Notes: generated by a model not told the origin, from the letters alone. A DNA stretch of 64,000 bases from Maniola hyperantus (GCF_902806685.2 NC_048563.1:2170001-2234000), one strand, 5' to 3'. Positions 9,558 through 20,390 are shown, counted from the first letter of the stretch. Numbers and translations: made by a program.

Positions 9558-9793
9558 ATAAAAACCGACTTCAATACCTAGCCACAAACACTAAAAATTA
9601 AAAAATAATTTAATTTATTACCGAATATATTATGTATACAAGAGTTAATATAGTACTTTTCAAACAAAAAAATATTTTTCAAAATCGGTCTAGGCGTTTT
9701 CGAGTTATCGGGGAACATACATAAAAAATAAAAATAAAAAAAAGATTCCGACGAATTGAGAACCTCCTCCTTTTTTTGAAGTCGGTTAAAAAG
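9558..9793. mobile_element. Inverted-repeat element (AAACCGACTTCAA)
   Basis: Terminal AAAAACCGACTTCAA at about 9560 is matched by TTGAAGTCGGTTAAAAA at about 9777-9793. AT-rich non-coding centre with AAAATCGGTCTAGGCG. Resembles a common lepidopteran MITE-like repeat. Confidence 0.6.
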
Positions 9794-9875
9794 ACACAAA
9801 ATACAAAACGATAAAATATTAAAGGATTATGACTGTTCATGCAATGCTCTCCGCTTACTTAATTCCTGAATGAAA

Positions 9876-9972
9876 GTTTCCCGGATTTTTGAAAATTCAA
9901 CCCCTAAGGGGGTAAAGTAAGGCTTTGAAATTTGTGTAGTCCAGGTGGACCAATTTGCAAGCATAAGCTAGT
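9876..9972 (+). mobile_element. Helitron-like element, H2 type, 3' part
   Basis: AACCCCTAAGGGGGTAAAGT, TGTGTAGTCCAGGTGGAC and the terminal CATAAGCTAGT; the 5' half is missing. Confidence 0.6.
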
Positions 9973-10206
9973 GTTATATAATTTTTGTCATTGTTATACG
10001 TGCGTTAAGCATACCTTTACAATGTAGGTACCAATCTGGTAACCTTTCAATAAATATGCCGTGTGGTAGTCGCAAAGAATGCATACAAACATCGATTGTT
10101 CTTTCGTTACGTGGACTGCAGAATGTTTGGCGGACTTTCCTGTGTTCGAGTCGAGTTAACGAAACATTCGTTGTTTTGCTAAAAAATCGCTATAAAATAC
10201 CTATAA

Positions 10207-10313
10207 TACGCGACAGGTAAAGTTGGTAATTGGGGAGCGAACGCACAGATTGCATGTGTGACGTACGGGTGAGCGGGGTGTCCCCCAACCTCAAACCCCG
10301 ATCTGTCACGTAC
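10207..10313. mobile_element. MITE GCGACAGG (copy 1, diverged)
   Basis: ACGCGACAGGTAAAG at the left and CCCCGATCTGTCACGTAC at the right are inverted. Other copies are at 19961, 53999 and 55971. GC-rich centre. Confidence 0.6.
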
Positions 10314-10373
10314 TATTATTATCACTTGATGATACTCCTGCACCAACGATCTCTATGTAGAACGCAGGCTACG

Positions 10374-10556
10374 CACTTTAGAGCCTCAATAGCTCAACCG
10401 GTAAAGGAGTGGACTGAAAACCGAAAGGTCGACGGTTCAAACCCCGCCCGTTGTACTATTGTCGTACCTACTCCTAGCACAAGCCTGACGCTTAGTTGGA
10501 GAGGAAAGGGGAATATTAGTCATTTAACATGGCTAATATTCTTTAAAAAAAAAAAA
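10374..10556 (+). mobile_element. SINE-2 (tRNA-Phe-like head)
   Basis: GCCTCAATAGCTCAACCGG (A box), a GGACTGAAAACC anticodon arm with GAA, and ACGGTTCAAACC (B box), followed by CTAGCACAAGCCTGACGCTT, a GGCTAATATTC hairpin and an A tail. Copies at 36990 (+), 20829 (-) and 44730 (-). The poly(A) end and repetition make it a SINE, not a tRNA gene. Confidence 0.8.
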
Positions 10557-10784
10557 TTTCACTAGCGACTGAGCCAAAAATACATACTTATAACCGCGTA
10601 TCCTTAAAATCTACGTAACAGTTACAATGAGATAATTTAGACAGTTGAAAATAATGCAAGTTAAACTTGTAGTTAGGCTAGTCTAATTAATAGAATTGAA
10701 TTATCTTATCTTATATAGACGCATAATTCCGAATAAAAAAATGGCGGACTGCAACTCGAACCTATATACTATCAGAGGCATCAG

Positions 10785-11045
10785 ATACCTGGATGTCTGG
10801 TGCACTTTATAACCACCTATTGTGCCAGATCCTTTTTTCCACGCACATGCAAACTGTGGAATCAACTCCCGGTGGTGTTCCCACTAGATTACAACATGGG
10901 GTTATTCAAGGGGCGGACCAACAAATTCCTGAAAGACCGGCAACGCATTGGCGGTTTCTCTCGTACTGCAAATGTTCATGGGCGGCGGTAATCACTTAAC
11001 ATCAGGTGACCCGCCTGCTTGTTTGCTCGCTATTTTTATTTAAAA
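10785..11045 (+). mobile_element. LINE-C 3' end
   Basis: Reads KLWNQLPVVFPLDYNMGLFK then GRTNKFLKDRQRIGG, the ORF2 C-terminus, followed by CATGGGCGGCGGTAATCACT and CAGGTGACCCGCCTGCTTG and a TATTTAAAAA tail. Frames are broken between the two halves. Confidence 0.8.
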
Positions 11046-11480
11046 ATAACCGGCCAAGTGCGAGTCAGACTCGCACACTGAGGCTTCCGTAGTACAGTCG
11101 CATTTTGCAACATTTTGCACGATAATTCAAAAACTATGATGCATAAAAATAAAAATAAATCTGTTTTAGAATGTACAGGTGAAGACCTTTCATATGATAC
11201 CCCACTTGATATAGTCACTCACTTCGTAAGTTGAAAATACTAATTATTAGTTCATGACCACAATTTAATTTTTTTTGTGTGATTTAATCCTAAATTTACG
11301 GTTTTCAGATTTTTCCCCAAATGTTAGCTATAAGATCTACCTATCTGCCAAATTTCATAATTCTAGGTCAACGGGAAGTACCCAGTAGGTTTCTTGACAG
11401 ACAGACAGACAGACAGACAGAGACAACATAGTGATCCTGTAAGGGTTCCGTTTTTCCTTTTGAGGTACGGAACCCTAAAA
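11046..11480 (-). mobile_element. A1 element, full length (reverse)
   Basis: From AACCGGCCAAGTGCGAGTC to the terminal hairpin GGGTTCCGTTTTTCC/GGTACGGAACCC. Contains (GACA)n at 11395-11425. About 435 bp. No coding frame of its own. Confidence 0.85.
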
Positions 11481-11755
11481 ATCAAGTTGCTTCAAAAACA
11501 TGTCAACAACCGCAGTTCCAGTGTGTTTTAATAGATGTCAGTGAGTCATCTGTTATTCGTTTAATATTCTTCACAACAAAAATTTTTGAAACTTTATTCC
11601 CAAACAAAATTCCTCAATTTGTATTACGCATGTAGAGTAGATAAAGATAGATAAACTAACAGATAAGATAACAGATCACTTCACAGCAAGTGACTGCAAG
11701 CGCCTCTCTCGACTCTCGTCCTATTATTATATTCCAACTATAGACTTGTTTATAA

Positions 11756-11972
11756 TCTAAATATATAAATGGAAAAGGCGACTGACTGACTAACTGATCT
11801 ATCAACGCACAGCTCAAACTACTGGATGGATCGTGCTGAAATTTGGCATGCAGATAGCTATTATGACGTAGGCATTCGCTAAGAAAGGATTTTTTTTAAA
11901 TTCAACCCCTAAGGGGGTGAAATAGGGGTTGAAATTTGTGTAGTCCACGCAGACGAGCATACGCTTGTGTCA
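11756..11972 (+). mobile_element. Helitron-like element, H2 type
   Basis: Begins TCTAAATATATAAATGG; (GACT)n; TGGATCGTGCTGAAATTTGG; AACCCCTAAGGGGGTGAAAT; the 3' end is degraded. Confidence 0.75.
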
Positions 11973-12028
11973 TTCTAAAAGTCGATGTACCTACATTAAT
12001 TTCTACTGCGTACTGTACCGATTTTTTT

Positions 12029-12865
12029 ATCGCTTGACCACAAACTCTCGGTTTTTATTCGAAGCGAGCTGTACGCAAAGAAAACCGCCCAATTGAGCTG
12101 GCTAGGCCAGGCCAGCTAGGTGACCTAGATTCCCCGATGTAACCTGCCATAGCCCTTTTAGGTTTGCGCTGGATTGTATTCAAACGATATTTCGCCATCG
12201 AATAGAAAAGTTGCCCGTAATAATAATTATATTTCTGATGCCTCTGTACCTTTCATCAAAATTGGTTGAACGGTTGGACCGTGAAAAGCTAGCAGACAGA
12301 CAGACAGACACACTTTCGCATTTGTAATATTAGTATATGTTATTTAGTTTTTAAGTAGTAGGTATACCAATAAATTAATGTGTTACTTGTACCTATTCAC
12401 TGTCGACGGCATTGGTGTACGGAAAAACTTATGATTTAAAGTTTATGATTACACCTAAACTTGTTGTAAAATGTACATATTTTTCCTAAATAAATAAATT
12501 TTATTATTAGTATGGATTGGTGTATTATGATAGAGGGATTTATGTATTTTAAAAATCCCGTGGGAACTCTTTGATTTTCCGGGATAAAAATATTACTCTC
12601 CGTCCTTTCAACTATCTCTATCCCAAAAATCAAGTCGATTGGTTATCGCTTGGCCACATACTCTCGGTATTTATTCGAAGCGAGCTGTAGGTATGTAAAG
12701 AAAATCACCTCACTGAGCTGGCTAGGCTAGGCCAGCTAGGTGACCTAGATTCCCCGATGTAACCTGCCATAGCCCTTTTAGGTTAGCGCCTGGATAAGCG
12801 CTGGATCGTATTCAAACGATATTTTGTCATCGAATAGAAAAAAATTGGCCGTAATAATTCTATAA
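12029..12865 (+). repeat. Direct duplication of a ~200-bp block
   Basis: About 12046-12230 and 12650-12865 share CTTGGCCACATACTCTCGG-like sequence, GAAGCGAGCTGTA, GACCTAGATTCCCCGATGTA and CAAACGATATTT. They are separated by about 600 bp containing H1 Helitron fragments (reverse) at 12237-12335 and 12535-12645. Looks like a local segmental duplication. Confidence 0.7.
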
Positions 12866-12889
12866 CATAGAACTGTGATGTACCTATAT

Positions 12890-13205
12890 AAAAAGAAAAG
12901 GCGACTAACTGACTGACTGAGTGATCTATCAACACACAGCTCAAACTACTGGGCGGATCGGGCTGAAATTTGGCATGCAGATAGCTATTATGACTTCGTC
13001 CACGTGGACTACAAAAATTTCATACCCATATTTCACCCCCTTAGGGGTTGAATTTTCAAAAATCCTTTCTTAGCGGATGCCTACGTCATAATAGCTATCT
13101 GCATGCCAAATTTCAGCCCGATCCGTCCAGTAGTTTGAGCTGTGCGTTGATAGATCAGTCAGTCAGTCAGTCAGTCAGTCAGCTTTTCCGTTTATATATT
13201 TAGAA
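12890..13205. mobile_element. Two H2 Helitron copies head to head (fold-back)
   Basis: 12890-13000 is the 5' half on the + strand (GACTGACTGA...GCATGCAGATAGC). 13001-13205 is a copy on the - strand from TTCGTCCACGTGGACT to (GTCA)n and TTATATATTTAGA. The two give a long hairpin. Confidence 0.75.
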
Positions 13206-13427
13206 GACTAACTGATGCCCGCGACTTCGTACGCGTGGATTTAGGTTTTAAAAATCCCGTGGGAACTCTTTGATTTTCCGTCATAAAAAGTAACCTATGT
13301 CACTCTCCCAGGTCTTAAACTATACCCGTGCAAAAAATCAAGTCGATCTGTTGCTCTGTTGCGATGTGATTGAAGGACAAACCAACAAACAAACACACTT
13401 TCGCATTTATAATAGGGGTAGTGATAC
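13206..13427 (-). mobile_element. Helitron-like element, H1 type
   Basis: ACTGATGCCCGCGACTTCGT to CACTTTCGCATTTATAATAG. Abuts the fold-back pair. Confidence 0.75.
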
Positions 13428-13446
13428 AAAATCGTGTCTGTCTGTC

Positions 13447-13597
13447 TACTAGCTTTTCACGTCCCATTTTGACTAAATTAATTTAGTGCAGAGAAAGCTT
13501 GCAACTTGATAGATGCAACGGATGGGGTCGTGGGAAATCAAGGAGTTCCCACGGGATTTTTGAAAAACTTAAATACAAGCGGACGAAACTGCGGACA
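13447..13597 (+). mobile_element. Helitron-like element, H1 type, degraded
   Basis: CTAGCTTTTCACG, GGAGTTCCCACGGGATTTTT and GCGGACGAAACTGCGG match H1. The CTAG end is lost. Confidence 0.55.
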
Positions 13598-13813
13598 TTA
13601 TATTGTCTTCTCTATATATGAAAATGAATCGCTGAATGTGTTGCTGATCGCAAATCTCGAGAACAGCTGGACCGATTTCGCTAATTCAAAAATTAAAAAA
13701 ACTGTAAGTATTAAAAAAAATAAAGAATCGACTGTTAGGCGGTACGAAGTTCGCCGGAAAGCTAGATTTTTATAAACATTGAGGTCAGGAAATGGTCCAT
13801 AACCTTATAATTG

Positions 13814-14028
13814 ACTAGCTTATGCTCGCGACTTCGTCCGCGTGGACTACACAAATTTCACCCCCTAAGGGGTTGAATTTTCAAAAACCCTTTCTTAGCG
13901 GATACCTACGTCATAATAGCTATCTGCCTGCATGCCAAATTTCAGCCCGATCCGTCCAGTAGTTTGAGCAGTGCGTTGATAGATCAGTCAGTCAGTCAGT
14001 CAGTCACCTTTTCCTTTTATATATTTAG
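13814..14028 (-). mobile_element. Helitron-like element, H2 type
   Basis: GACTAGCTTATGCTCGCGAC to CACCTTTTCCTTTTATATAT with (GTCA)n. Confidence 0.8.
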
Positions 14029-14668
14029 AAGAAGATATCCCTACAGCCTAAGGTTTTTACTTTTTTAATGTTGCAAAGACAAGCCCATTGAGCCGCAGCA
14101 GGCCGCAGCCACGTGACCTACATTGCGCGCTCGATGCGCAGTGCGGCGCCCTGATTGGCCGCGCCATTGTAGGCCTCGTGTTTTCCACTTTTTTTTCATT
14201 TTGTTTATATTGAGGTCCTTGTTTTGGGCCCTAGATTTTATTATTAAGTAATAGTTAGATACTCAATAATTGTATTGTAAATTAAAAAAGGTTAATATGT
14301 AACAGGGAAGGCACTGGCTCCCATGACACAGTTTATACTTCTTTGGGAGCCAGTGGTCAGTCTTATGTGTCAAATCTTTTTTGCAAATAAAGATATATTT
14401 GTTTATTTATTATTTATTTATTCTTAGGTACCTTTAGGAGGGACGGCTGGCAGCTACCTCGGTTAGCATATTAGTCTGGCCAGTCAAAGAGGTAACGCTG
14501 CCAGCGTTCTGGGTACCCTGCCTCGTTGCGGTGGTTTAGATGATATTTTCGATCTGTAATTTTTATGAAATTTTGTGACAATTAAATATTTTTAATAAAT
14601 AATAAAAAAAACCTTTATGATATAAATAATTATTCATTATCATACCCTAACGTATTATTTCATTTTTA
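14029..14668. other. Non-coding stretch, no gene seen
   Basis: Contains a short GC-rich patch (about 14085-14180) and an inverted pair CACTGGCTCCCAT / TGGGAGCCAGTGG at 14311-14355. Otherwise AT-rich. Confidence 0.4.
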
Positions 14669-15372
14669 AGGGTTCCGTACCTCAAAAGGAAAAACGGAAC
14701 CCTTATAGGATCACTTTGTTGTCCGTCTGTCTGTCAAGAAACCTACAGGGTACTTCCCGTTGACCTAGAATCATAAAATTTGGCAGGTAGGTAGATCTTA
14801 TAGCTGACATTTGGGGAAAAATCTGAAAACCGTGAATTTAGGGTTAGATCACACAAAAAAATTAAATTGTGGTCATCATCATCATCATGATCAACCCATC
14901 ACCGGCTCACTACAGAGCACAGGTCTCCTCTTAGAGTGAGAAGGGTTTTGGCCATAGTCTACCACGCTGGCCAAGTGCGGATTGGCAGACTTCACACACC
15001 TTTGAGAACATTATGGAGAACTCTCAGGCAGGTTTCCCCACGATGTTTTCCTTCACCGTTAAAGTGATATTTTAATTACTTAAAAACGCACATAACTCCG
15101 AAAAGTTAGAGGTGCGTGCCCGGGATCGAACCCCCGACCTCCGATTGGAAGGGGCTCAAATTGTGGTCATGAACTAATAATTAGTATTTTCAATTTTCGA
15201 AGTAAGATAACTATATCAAGTAGGGTATCATATGAAAGGTCTTCACCTGTGCATTCTAAAACAGATTTTTATTCATTTTTAAGCATCATAGTTTTTGAAT
15301 TATCGTGCAAAATGTCGGAAAAATACGACTGTAGTACTCGTTGCGCGAGCCTGACTCGCACTTGGTCGGATT
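14669..15372 (+). mobile_element. A1 element interrupted by a SINE-1
   Basis: A1 from GGTTCCGTACCTCAAAAGG to about 14877, then SINE-1, then A1 again from about 15165 to CTGACTCGCACTTGGTCGG. AAATTGTGGTCAT is present on both sides of the insert, the target-site duplication of the SINE. Confidence 0.85.
14875..15155 (-). mobile_element. SINE-1 inserted in A1 (reverse)
   Basis: (ATC)n tail, CTCACTACAGAGCACAGGTC, CCGATCCTCC-type head with GGGATCGAACCCCCGACC (B box on the reverse strand). A 13-bp flanking duplication shows retroposition. Confidence 0.85.
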
Positions 15373-15647
15373 TTCCTTTTGAGGTACCTACCCAATTCTA
15401 AAAATACAAAATGCAAGAGTAGGTTTTGGTGGCGTGGCATAAATTCTAATCAAAATGTTTGTTATTTCACTGATAACAGATAAGAGGTCATTAAACCAAC
15501 AATAATAATTGGGTACCTAATGTAGGTACCTACTAAAAATCACGGCTTATATAGGTTATCAGACCAATTATATTGAATCGCAGTAGGTACTTTACCGATA
15601 TTTTTTATGATGGTAATTCAAGTTTGTTTTGATTTTACAGACGAACC

Positions 15648-16200
15648 AGCTTATGCCCGCGACTTCGTCCGCGTGGACTACACAAATTTTGAAATGAAAT
15701 GAAATGAAATAATTTATTTGTGTGAATATGGGAAGACAAGGTGTTAACAATAGAGAGTTGCCTACATATCCAGTCAGGAAACCCTGACGTACAAATGTTT
15801 TGACGAAGTAGCCAGTACATCAGATAAGAATATAACATTGTGTCAAAGATATAAATATCAGTCAATAATATAAATTCATTATAATTCTTGTGCTTAAATT
15901 CTATAAACTCATCAACAGAATAAAATACATTTTGCGACAGCCACTTTTTTAATGCATTTTTGCATTTGTTTACTGGTAGTGCAGTTACAGATTTAGGAAT
16001 TGCATTATAGACTTTTACACACATGGCACTACAATTCTTTAAATACGTGGCTGTCCTGGGCGTCTTGTTTAACATTTTTAAACCCTTATTTTACCCCCTT
16101 AGGGGTTGAATTTTCAAAAATCTTTTCTTAGCGGATGTCTACGGCATAATAGCTATCTGCATGCCAAATTTCAGCCCGATCCGTGCTGCAGCGCGCTGCC
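15648..16200 (-). mobile_element. H2 Helitron split by a LINE
   Basis: The 3' end ACCAGCTTATGCCCGCGACT...CACAAATTTT lies at 15648-15691. The rest (TTACCCCCTTAGGGGTTG...TCAGCCCGATCCGT) resumes at 16085-16185. Confidence 0.75.
15690..16077 (-). mobile_element. LINE-E 3' end inserted in the H2 Helitron
   Basis: The reverse strand reads CVKVYNAIPKSVTALPVNKC, KNALKKWLSQNVFYSVDEFI, again a NxIP...F ORF2 C-terminus, with a (ATTTC)n tail at 15690-15712. Confidence 0.8.
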
Positions 16201-16229
16201 TTCGCCATATATAAATTTTATAACAAGTA

Positions 16230-16284
16230 TGATGATTTTTGAAACCTAAATCCACGCACGTAATGTCGCGGATATCAGCTAGTT
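16230..16284 (+). mobile_element. H1 Helitron 3' end
   Basis: AAACCTAAATCCACGCACG, TGTCGCGGATATCAGCTAG. Confidence 0.55.
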
Positions 16285-16485
16285 GGTGTATAAGAGCAAT
16301 CTGTCCTTCGTCGCAGAATCCATAATCTAATCTCCAAGCATCGATCACGATAATACATTACTAAGTACAGAGCAGTGATAAGAAATTAGGTACCACGCAC
16401 TACAATAAATAATGTTCATCGACCTTTAAAAAGAGATAGCAGATTTGTAGAGCATTGTCTCTGTCGTTGAGACCGACAAAAAGTC

Positions 16486-16709
16486 ATCAGTACCCTTATT
16501 ATAAATGCGATAGTGTGTTTGTTTGTTGGTTTATTGGTTTCTCCTTTAATAACGTCGCAACGGTGCAACGAATTGACGTGTTTTTTTTCATGGGTATAGA
16601 TAAAGCCCTGGAGAGTGACATAGGCACCTTTTCATCGCGGAAAATCAAAGAGTTCCCGCGGGATTTTTAAAACCTAATTCCACGCGGATGAAGTTGCAGG
16701 CATCAGCTA
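16486..16709 (+). mobile_element. Helitron-like element, H1 type
   Basis: TCAGTACCCTTATTATAAAT at the 5' end to GTTGCAGGCATCAGCTAG at the 3' end. Body AGTTCCCGCGGGATTTTTA. Confidence 0.8.
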
Positions 16710-16727
16710 GTAAATTATAAAATTCCA

Positions 16728-16804
16728 AATTCCTACCGGGAATCGAACCCGGGACCTCCCACTAATAACACAGCAGCGCATACCACTGCGCCAGGGAGGT
16801 CGTC
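16728..16804 (-). mobile_element. SINE-3 head (tRNA-like)
   Basis: CGGGAATCGAACCCGGGACC (B box, reverse), CACTGCGCCAGGGAGGTCGT (A box, reverse). Full copies at 35387 and 50380 show that it belongs to a SINE with a LINE-like body. Confidence 0.75.
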
Positions 16805-16935
16805 AGTTTCAATTTAGAGCAACACGAGGTAGGTACTTGTACAATCACTACCCAAACAACACCTCTCTCTCCTAAGTAGGTTATCACCTGTGCTAACAGT
16901 CAGTTTATCTGCTCCTATACCAGCCATCGCAAGCT

Positions 16936-17303
16936 TCTAGCTGATGCCCGCGACTTCGTCCGCATGGATTTACGTTTTTCAAAATCCCGTGGGAACTCGT
17001 TGATTTTCCGGGATAAAAAGTAGTCTATGTCACTCTCAAGGGTAGTTATAACCTATTTCCATTCCAATTTCTGCCAAATTCGTCTAGTAGTTTTTGCGTG
17101 ATTGAGTAACATCGAAACATTTCAACCCCCTTTTTTACCCCCGATGTTGTATTTTCAGAAATCCTTTATTAGCGGATGTTTACGTCACAATAGCTATGTG
17201 CATGCCAAATTTCAGCCCAATCCGGCCCAGTAGTTTGAGCTGGGCGTTGATGGAGCAGTCAGTCAGTCAGTCAGTCAGCTTTTCATTTTATATATTTAGA
17301 TAG
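16936..17303 (-). mobile_element. Composite H1/H2 Helitron
   Basis: Begins as H1 (TCTAGCTGATGCCCGCGACT, AATCCCGTGGGAACTCGTTG) and ends as H2 (GCATGCCAAATTTCAGCCC, (GTCA)n, TTATATATTTAGA). A chimaera or a truncated H1 next to an H2. Confidence 0.65.
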
Positions 17304-17519
17304 ACAAGATGAGACCCGCGACTTCGTCCGCAAGAAAGAATTAATGAAATCGGCCTACGCGTTAACGAATTACAACTACGTACACATTTTGACTTTAATC
17401 CCTTTCCCAAGGGAACCATGCTGAATTTCGGGATAAAAAGTAATCTATGTCCCTCCTCATAGTATGAACTCAAATCATGCTTTTTATTGGAATTCATGGC
17501 TGGGATGGAGGCTTCGGCT

Positions 17520-17790
17520 GTGGCTAGAATAGAATAGAATAGAATATATTTTATTCAAGTAGACTTATTACAAGTGCTTTTGAATCGGTAACTAGTTTAA
17601 TTTACCACTGGTTCGGAATGCTGTTCCTACCGAGAAGACCCAGCAAGAAACTCGGCGGTTGCTCTGTTCAAGTGATCAATTTACAATATTATTATACCAT
17701 ACTGTACAAGCAATTGCAGCCCCGTGCATTGCTGGAGCGAGTCAAATCCAAGCTTTCTTATCATTTACGTAGTCTTCCACTGTATGATAT
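17520..17790 (-). mobile_element. LINE-F 3' end
   Basis: (AATAG)n tail at 17523-17543, then the reverse complement of the segment at 37740-37970 (CCAGCAATGCACGGGGCTGC, AGAGCAACCGCCGAGTTTCT). Confidence 0.75.
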
Positions 17791-17797
17791 GCTAGTT

Positions 17798-17971
17798 ACC
17801 ACGCTACCGGCAAAGCCGTGCCGCCAAGCAATTTAGCGTTCCGGTACGATGCCGTGTAGAATCCAAAGGGTTTCGGATTTACTAAAAACTGCCATACCCC
17901 TTTCACGTTAGCCCGCTTCTATCTTAGACTGTATCATCACTTACCACCACGTGAGATTGCAGTCAAGGGCT
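17798..17971 (+). mobile_element. SINE-3 body
   Basis: GGCAAAGCCGTGCCGCCAAG, TTCCGGTACGATGCCGTGTA, CTTAGACTGTATCATCACTT, CAGTCAAGGGCTAA. Confidence 0.65.
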
Positions 17972-17985
17972 AATTTGTATCTGAA

Positions 17986-18219
17986 TCTAAATAAGTACAT
18001 AAACGGAAAAGGTGACTGACTGACTGACTGATTTATCAACGCATAGCTCAAACTACTGGACGGATCGGGCTGAAATTTGGCATGCAGATAGGCTATTATG
18101 ACGTAGGCATCCGCTAAGAAAGGATTTTTGAATTTTTGAAAATTCAATCCCTAAGGGGGTGAAATAGGGGTTTGAAATTTGTGTAGTCCACGCGGACGAA
18201 GTCACGAGCACCAGCTAAG
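17986..18219 (+). mobile_element. H2 Helitron, first of a head-to-tail trio
   Basis: TCTAAATAAGTACATAAACG, (GACT)n, to CGAGCACCAGCTAAG; the next element starts directly at TCAGTACCC. Confidence 0.8.
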
Positions 18220-18449
18220 TCAGTACCCTTATTATCAGTGCCCTTATTATAAATGCAAAAGTGTGTTTGTTTGTTGGTTTGTCCTTCAATCACGTCGCAA
18301 GTGCAACGGATTGACATGATTTTAGCATGGGTATAGATAAAGACCTGGAGAGTGACATAGGCTACTTTTTATCCCGGAAAATAAAAGAGTTCCCACAGGA
18401 TTTTTAAAAAACCTAATTCCACGCGGGCGAAGTCGCGGGTATTAGCTAG
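18220..18449 (+). mobile_element. H1 Helitron, second of the trio
   Basis: TCAGTACCCTTATTATCAGT to GTCGCGGGTATTAGCTAG with no spacer to the next TCAGTACCC. Confidence 0.85.
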
Positions 18450-18710
18450 TCAGTACCCTTTTTATAAATGCGAAAGTGTGTTTGTTTGTTGGTTTGTTGG
18501 TTTATTGGTTTATTGGTTTCTTGGTTTGTTGGGTTGTCCTTCAATCACGTCGCAACGGTGCAACGGATTGACGTGATTTTTTGCATGGGTATAGATAAAG
18601 ACCTGCAGAGTGACATAGGCTACTTTTTTTTATCCCGGAAAATCAAAGAGTTCCCACGGGGTTTTTAAAACACCTAATTCCACGCGGACGAAGTCGCGGG
18701 CATCAGCTAG
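18450..18710 (+). mobile_element. H1 Helitron, third of the trio
   Basis: TCAGTACCCTTTTTATAAAT to GTCGCGGGCATCAGCTAG followed by T. Contains an expanded (GTTGGTTTATTG)-like stretch at 18483-18535. Confidence 0.85.
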
Positions 18711-18829
18711 TTAAAAATAAAGATCGTAATCGAACGAAAAACAAACATACTTTCATGGATAAGAAAAAAACACCATAAGTAATATTAAATCAATAAACTC
18801 GCGAACTATTATACGTCACCTTTGCACGG

Positions 18830-19029
18830 TGATCCATCTCTCTCGCGCGCCACAGTTTGGAAAGAGACGGGCGATCATTTTCACATTTCCATCATGGCGG
18901 CGGCCTTGAAATTAACTGCCTGATAAGAACTGAAAACCTGGTACTTTTGCGTTAAAATTTCAGTTGTATTTACCGGAATAAATGCAAAATGCAGAGGGTT
19001 ATGAGTTTAACAGTGTTGTGTGTTTGTTT
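18830..19029 (+). promoter_or_regulatory. Possible alternative promoter/first exon
   Basis: Unique sequence with a local CpG-rich patch (CTCTCGCGCGCC) and ATCATGGCGGCGGCC. A 9-codon upstream frame starts at 18894. A second ATG at 18982 opens MQNAEGYEFNSVVCLF and reaches a GTGAGT donor at 19030 in phase 0, the phase needed by the 22853 exon. The Kozak context is poor (T at -3). Chance could produce this; only transcript data would decide. Confidence 0.2.
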
Positions 19030-19048
19030 GTGAGTGTTTCTTACCTTT

Positions 19049-19648
19049 TTAGGGTTCCATACATCAAAAGGAAAAACGGAACCCTTATAGGATCACTTTG
19101 TTGTCTGTCTGTCACGAAACCTACAGGGTACTTCCCGTTGACCTAGAACCATGAAATTTGGCAGATAGGTAGATCTTATAGCAGATATTAGGGGAAAAAT
19201 CTGAAAACCGTGAATTTGTGGTTACATCACACAAAAAAAAAAAAAATGTGGTCATGAACTAAAACTAGTATTTTCAATTTTCGAAGTAAGTTTCGAAGTA
19301 ACTATATCAAGTGGGGTATCATATGAAAGGTCTTCACCTGTGCAATCTAAAATAGATTTTTATTTATTTTTATGCATCATAGTTTTTGAATTATCATGAT
19401 CACAATTTAATTTTTTTGTGTGATGTAACCCTAGATTCACGGTTTTCCATTTTCCATTTTCCATTCCAGATTTTCCCCTCATATCATGTACCAATAAGAC
19501 CTACCTACCTGCCAAATTTCATGATTCTAACTCAACGGAAAGTACCCGGTAGGTTTCTCGACAGACAGACAGACGGACGGGCGGACGGACAGACAAAGTG
19601 ATCCTATAAGGGTTCTGTTTTACCATTTGACGTACGGAACCCTAAAAA
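19049..19648. mobile_element. Inverted pair of A1 elements
   Basis: 19049-19398 is A1 on the + strand up to TTTTTGAATTATC. 19399-19648 is A1 on the - strand from ATCACAATTTAATTTTTTTG to the hairpin GGTTCTGTTTTACC/CGTACGGAACCC. Confidence 0.8.
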
Positions 19649-19791
19649 ATAAAAAAGTGACACTTTTTGAGGTCACGCTTTGGCATGACCTCAAAAACTA
19701 CAACTGACAGATAAATAGACTAGACACTGACAGATATACAGGTGCGCTATCAGTATTAACAGATATCGATTCAAAATATTTACTTAAATGT

Positions 19792-19943
19792 TTTTTAGTG
19801 TTCCGTATCTCCAGAAAAAATGGAACCCTATAGAATCACTTCATTGTTTGTCCGTCTGTCTGTCTATCGTGTCTGTCAAGACCCGTTAAAGGAATCTAAA
19901 CCTATGTAGGGTACTGAAGGGTTTGACCTAGAATCACGAAAGC
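19792..19943 (+). mobile_element. A1 5' part
   Basis: GTTCCGTATCTCCAGAAAAA, GGAACCCTATAGAATCACTT, (TGTC)n, TTGACCTAGAATCACGAAA; stops shortly before the next MITE. Confidence 0.65.
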
Positions 19944-19960
19944 TTAGCATTGTTATAGAA

Positions 19961-20102
19961 CGCGACAGATTGAGATGGCATTCGGGGTATGAGGCGGGGG
20001 GACCCCCGCACGGTACCCGCGCTCGCCCGCACCGGGTTTGAGCGGGGGCTGTGCGGATGTGGCGGAGCCTTCCCTCCCCCATTGTCATCTCGACCTGTCG
20101 CG
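19961..20102. mobile_element. MITE GCGACAGG (copy 2)
   Basis: CGCGACAGATTGAGATGGCA at the left, inverted at CATCTCGACCTGTCGCG. GC-rich centre with CCCGCGCTCGCCCGCACC. Confidence 0.8.
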
Positions 20103-20390
20103 TACTATAAGTGGAAAAGGAACAGACAACGCAATAACATTTTTTAATTTTTTGTGATGGTTAACTCACAAAAAAAACTCACAAAAAATTTAAAAATGTT
20201 ATTGTACGGAACCCTTCGTGTGCGAGTCCGACTCACACTTGACCGACTTTTTGTTGAGTAAACATGTTTGCGTGTAATTCATATCTAGTGATCACTAATA
20301 TTATAAATGCGAAAGTATGTCTGTCAGTCTGTTTGTCTGTTCCTTTTCCACGACACATCCGCATGAAATGAAAATCCATGCGGTTTTTAG

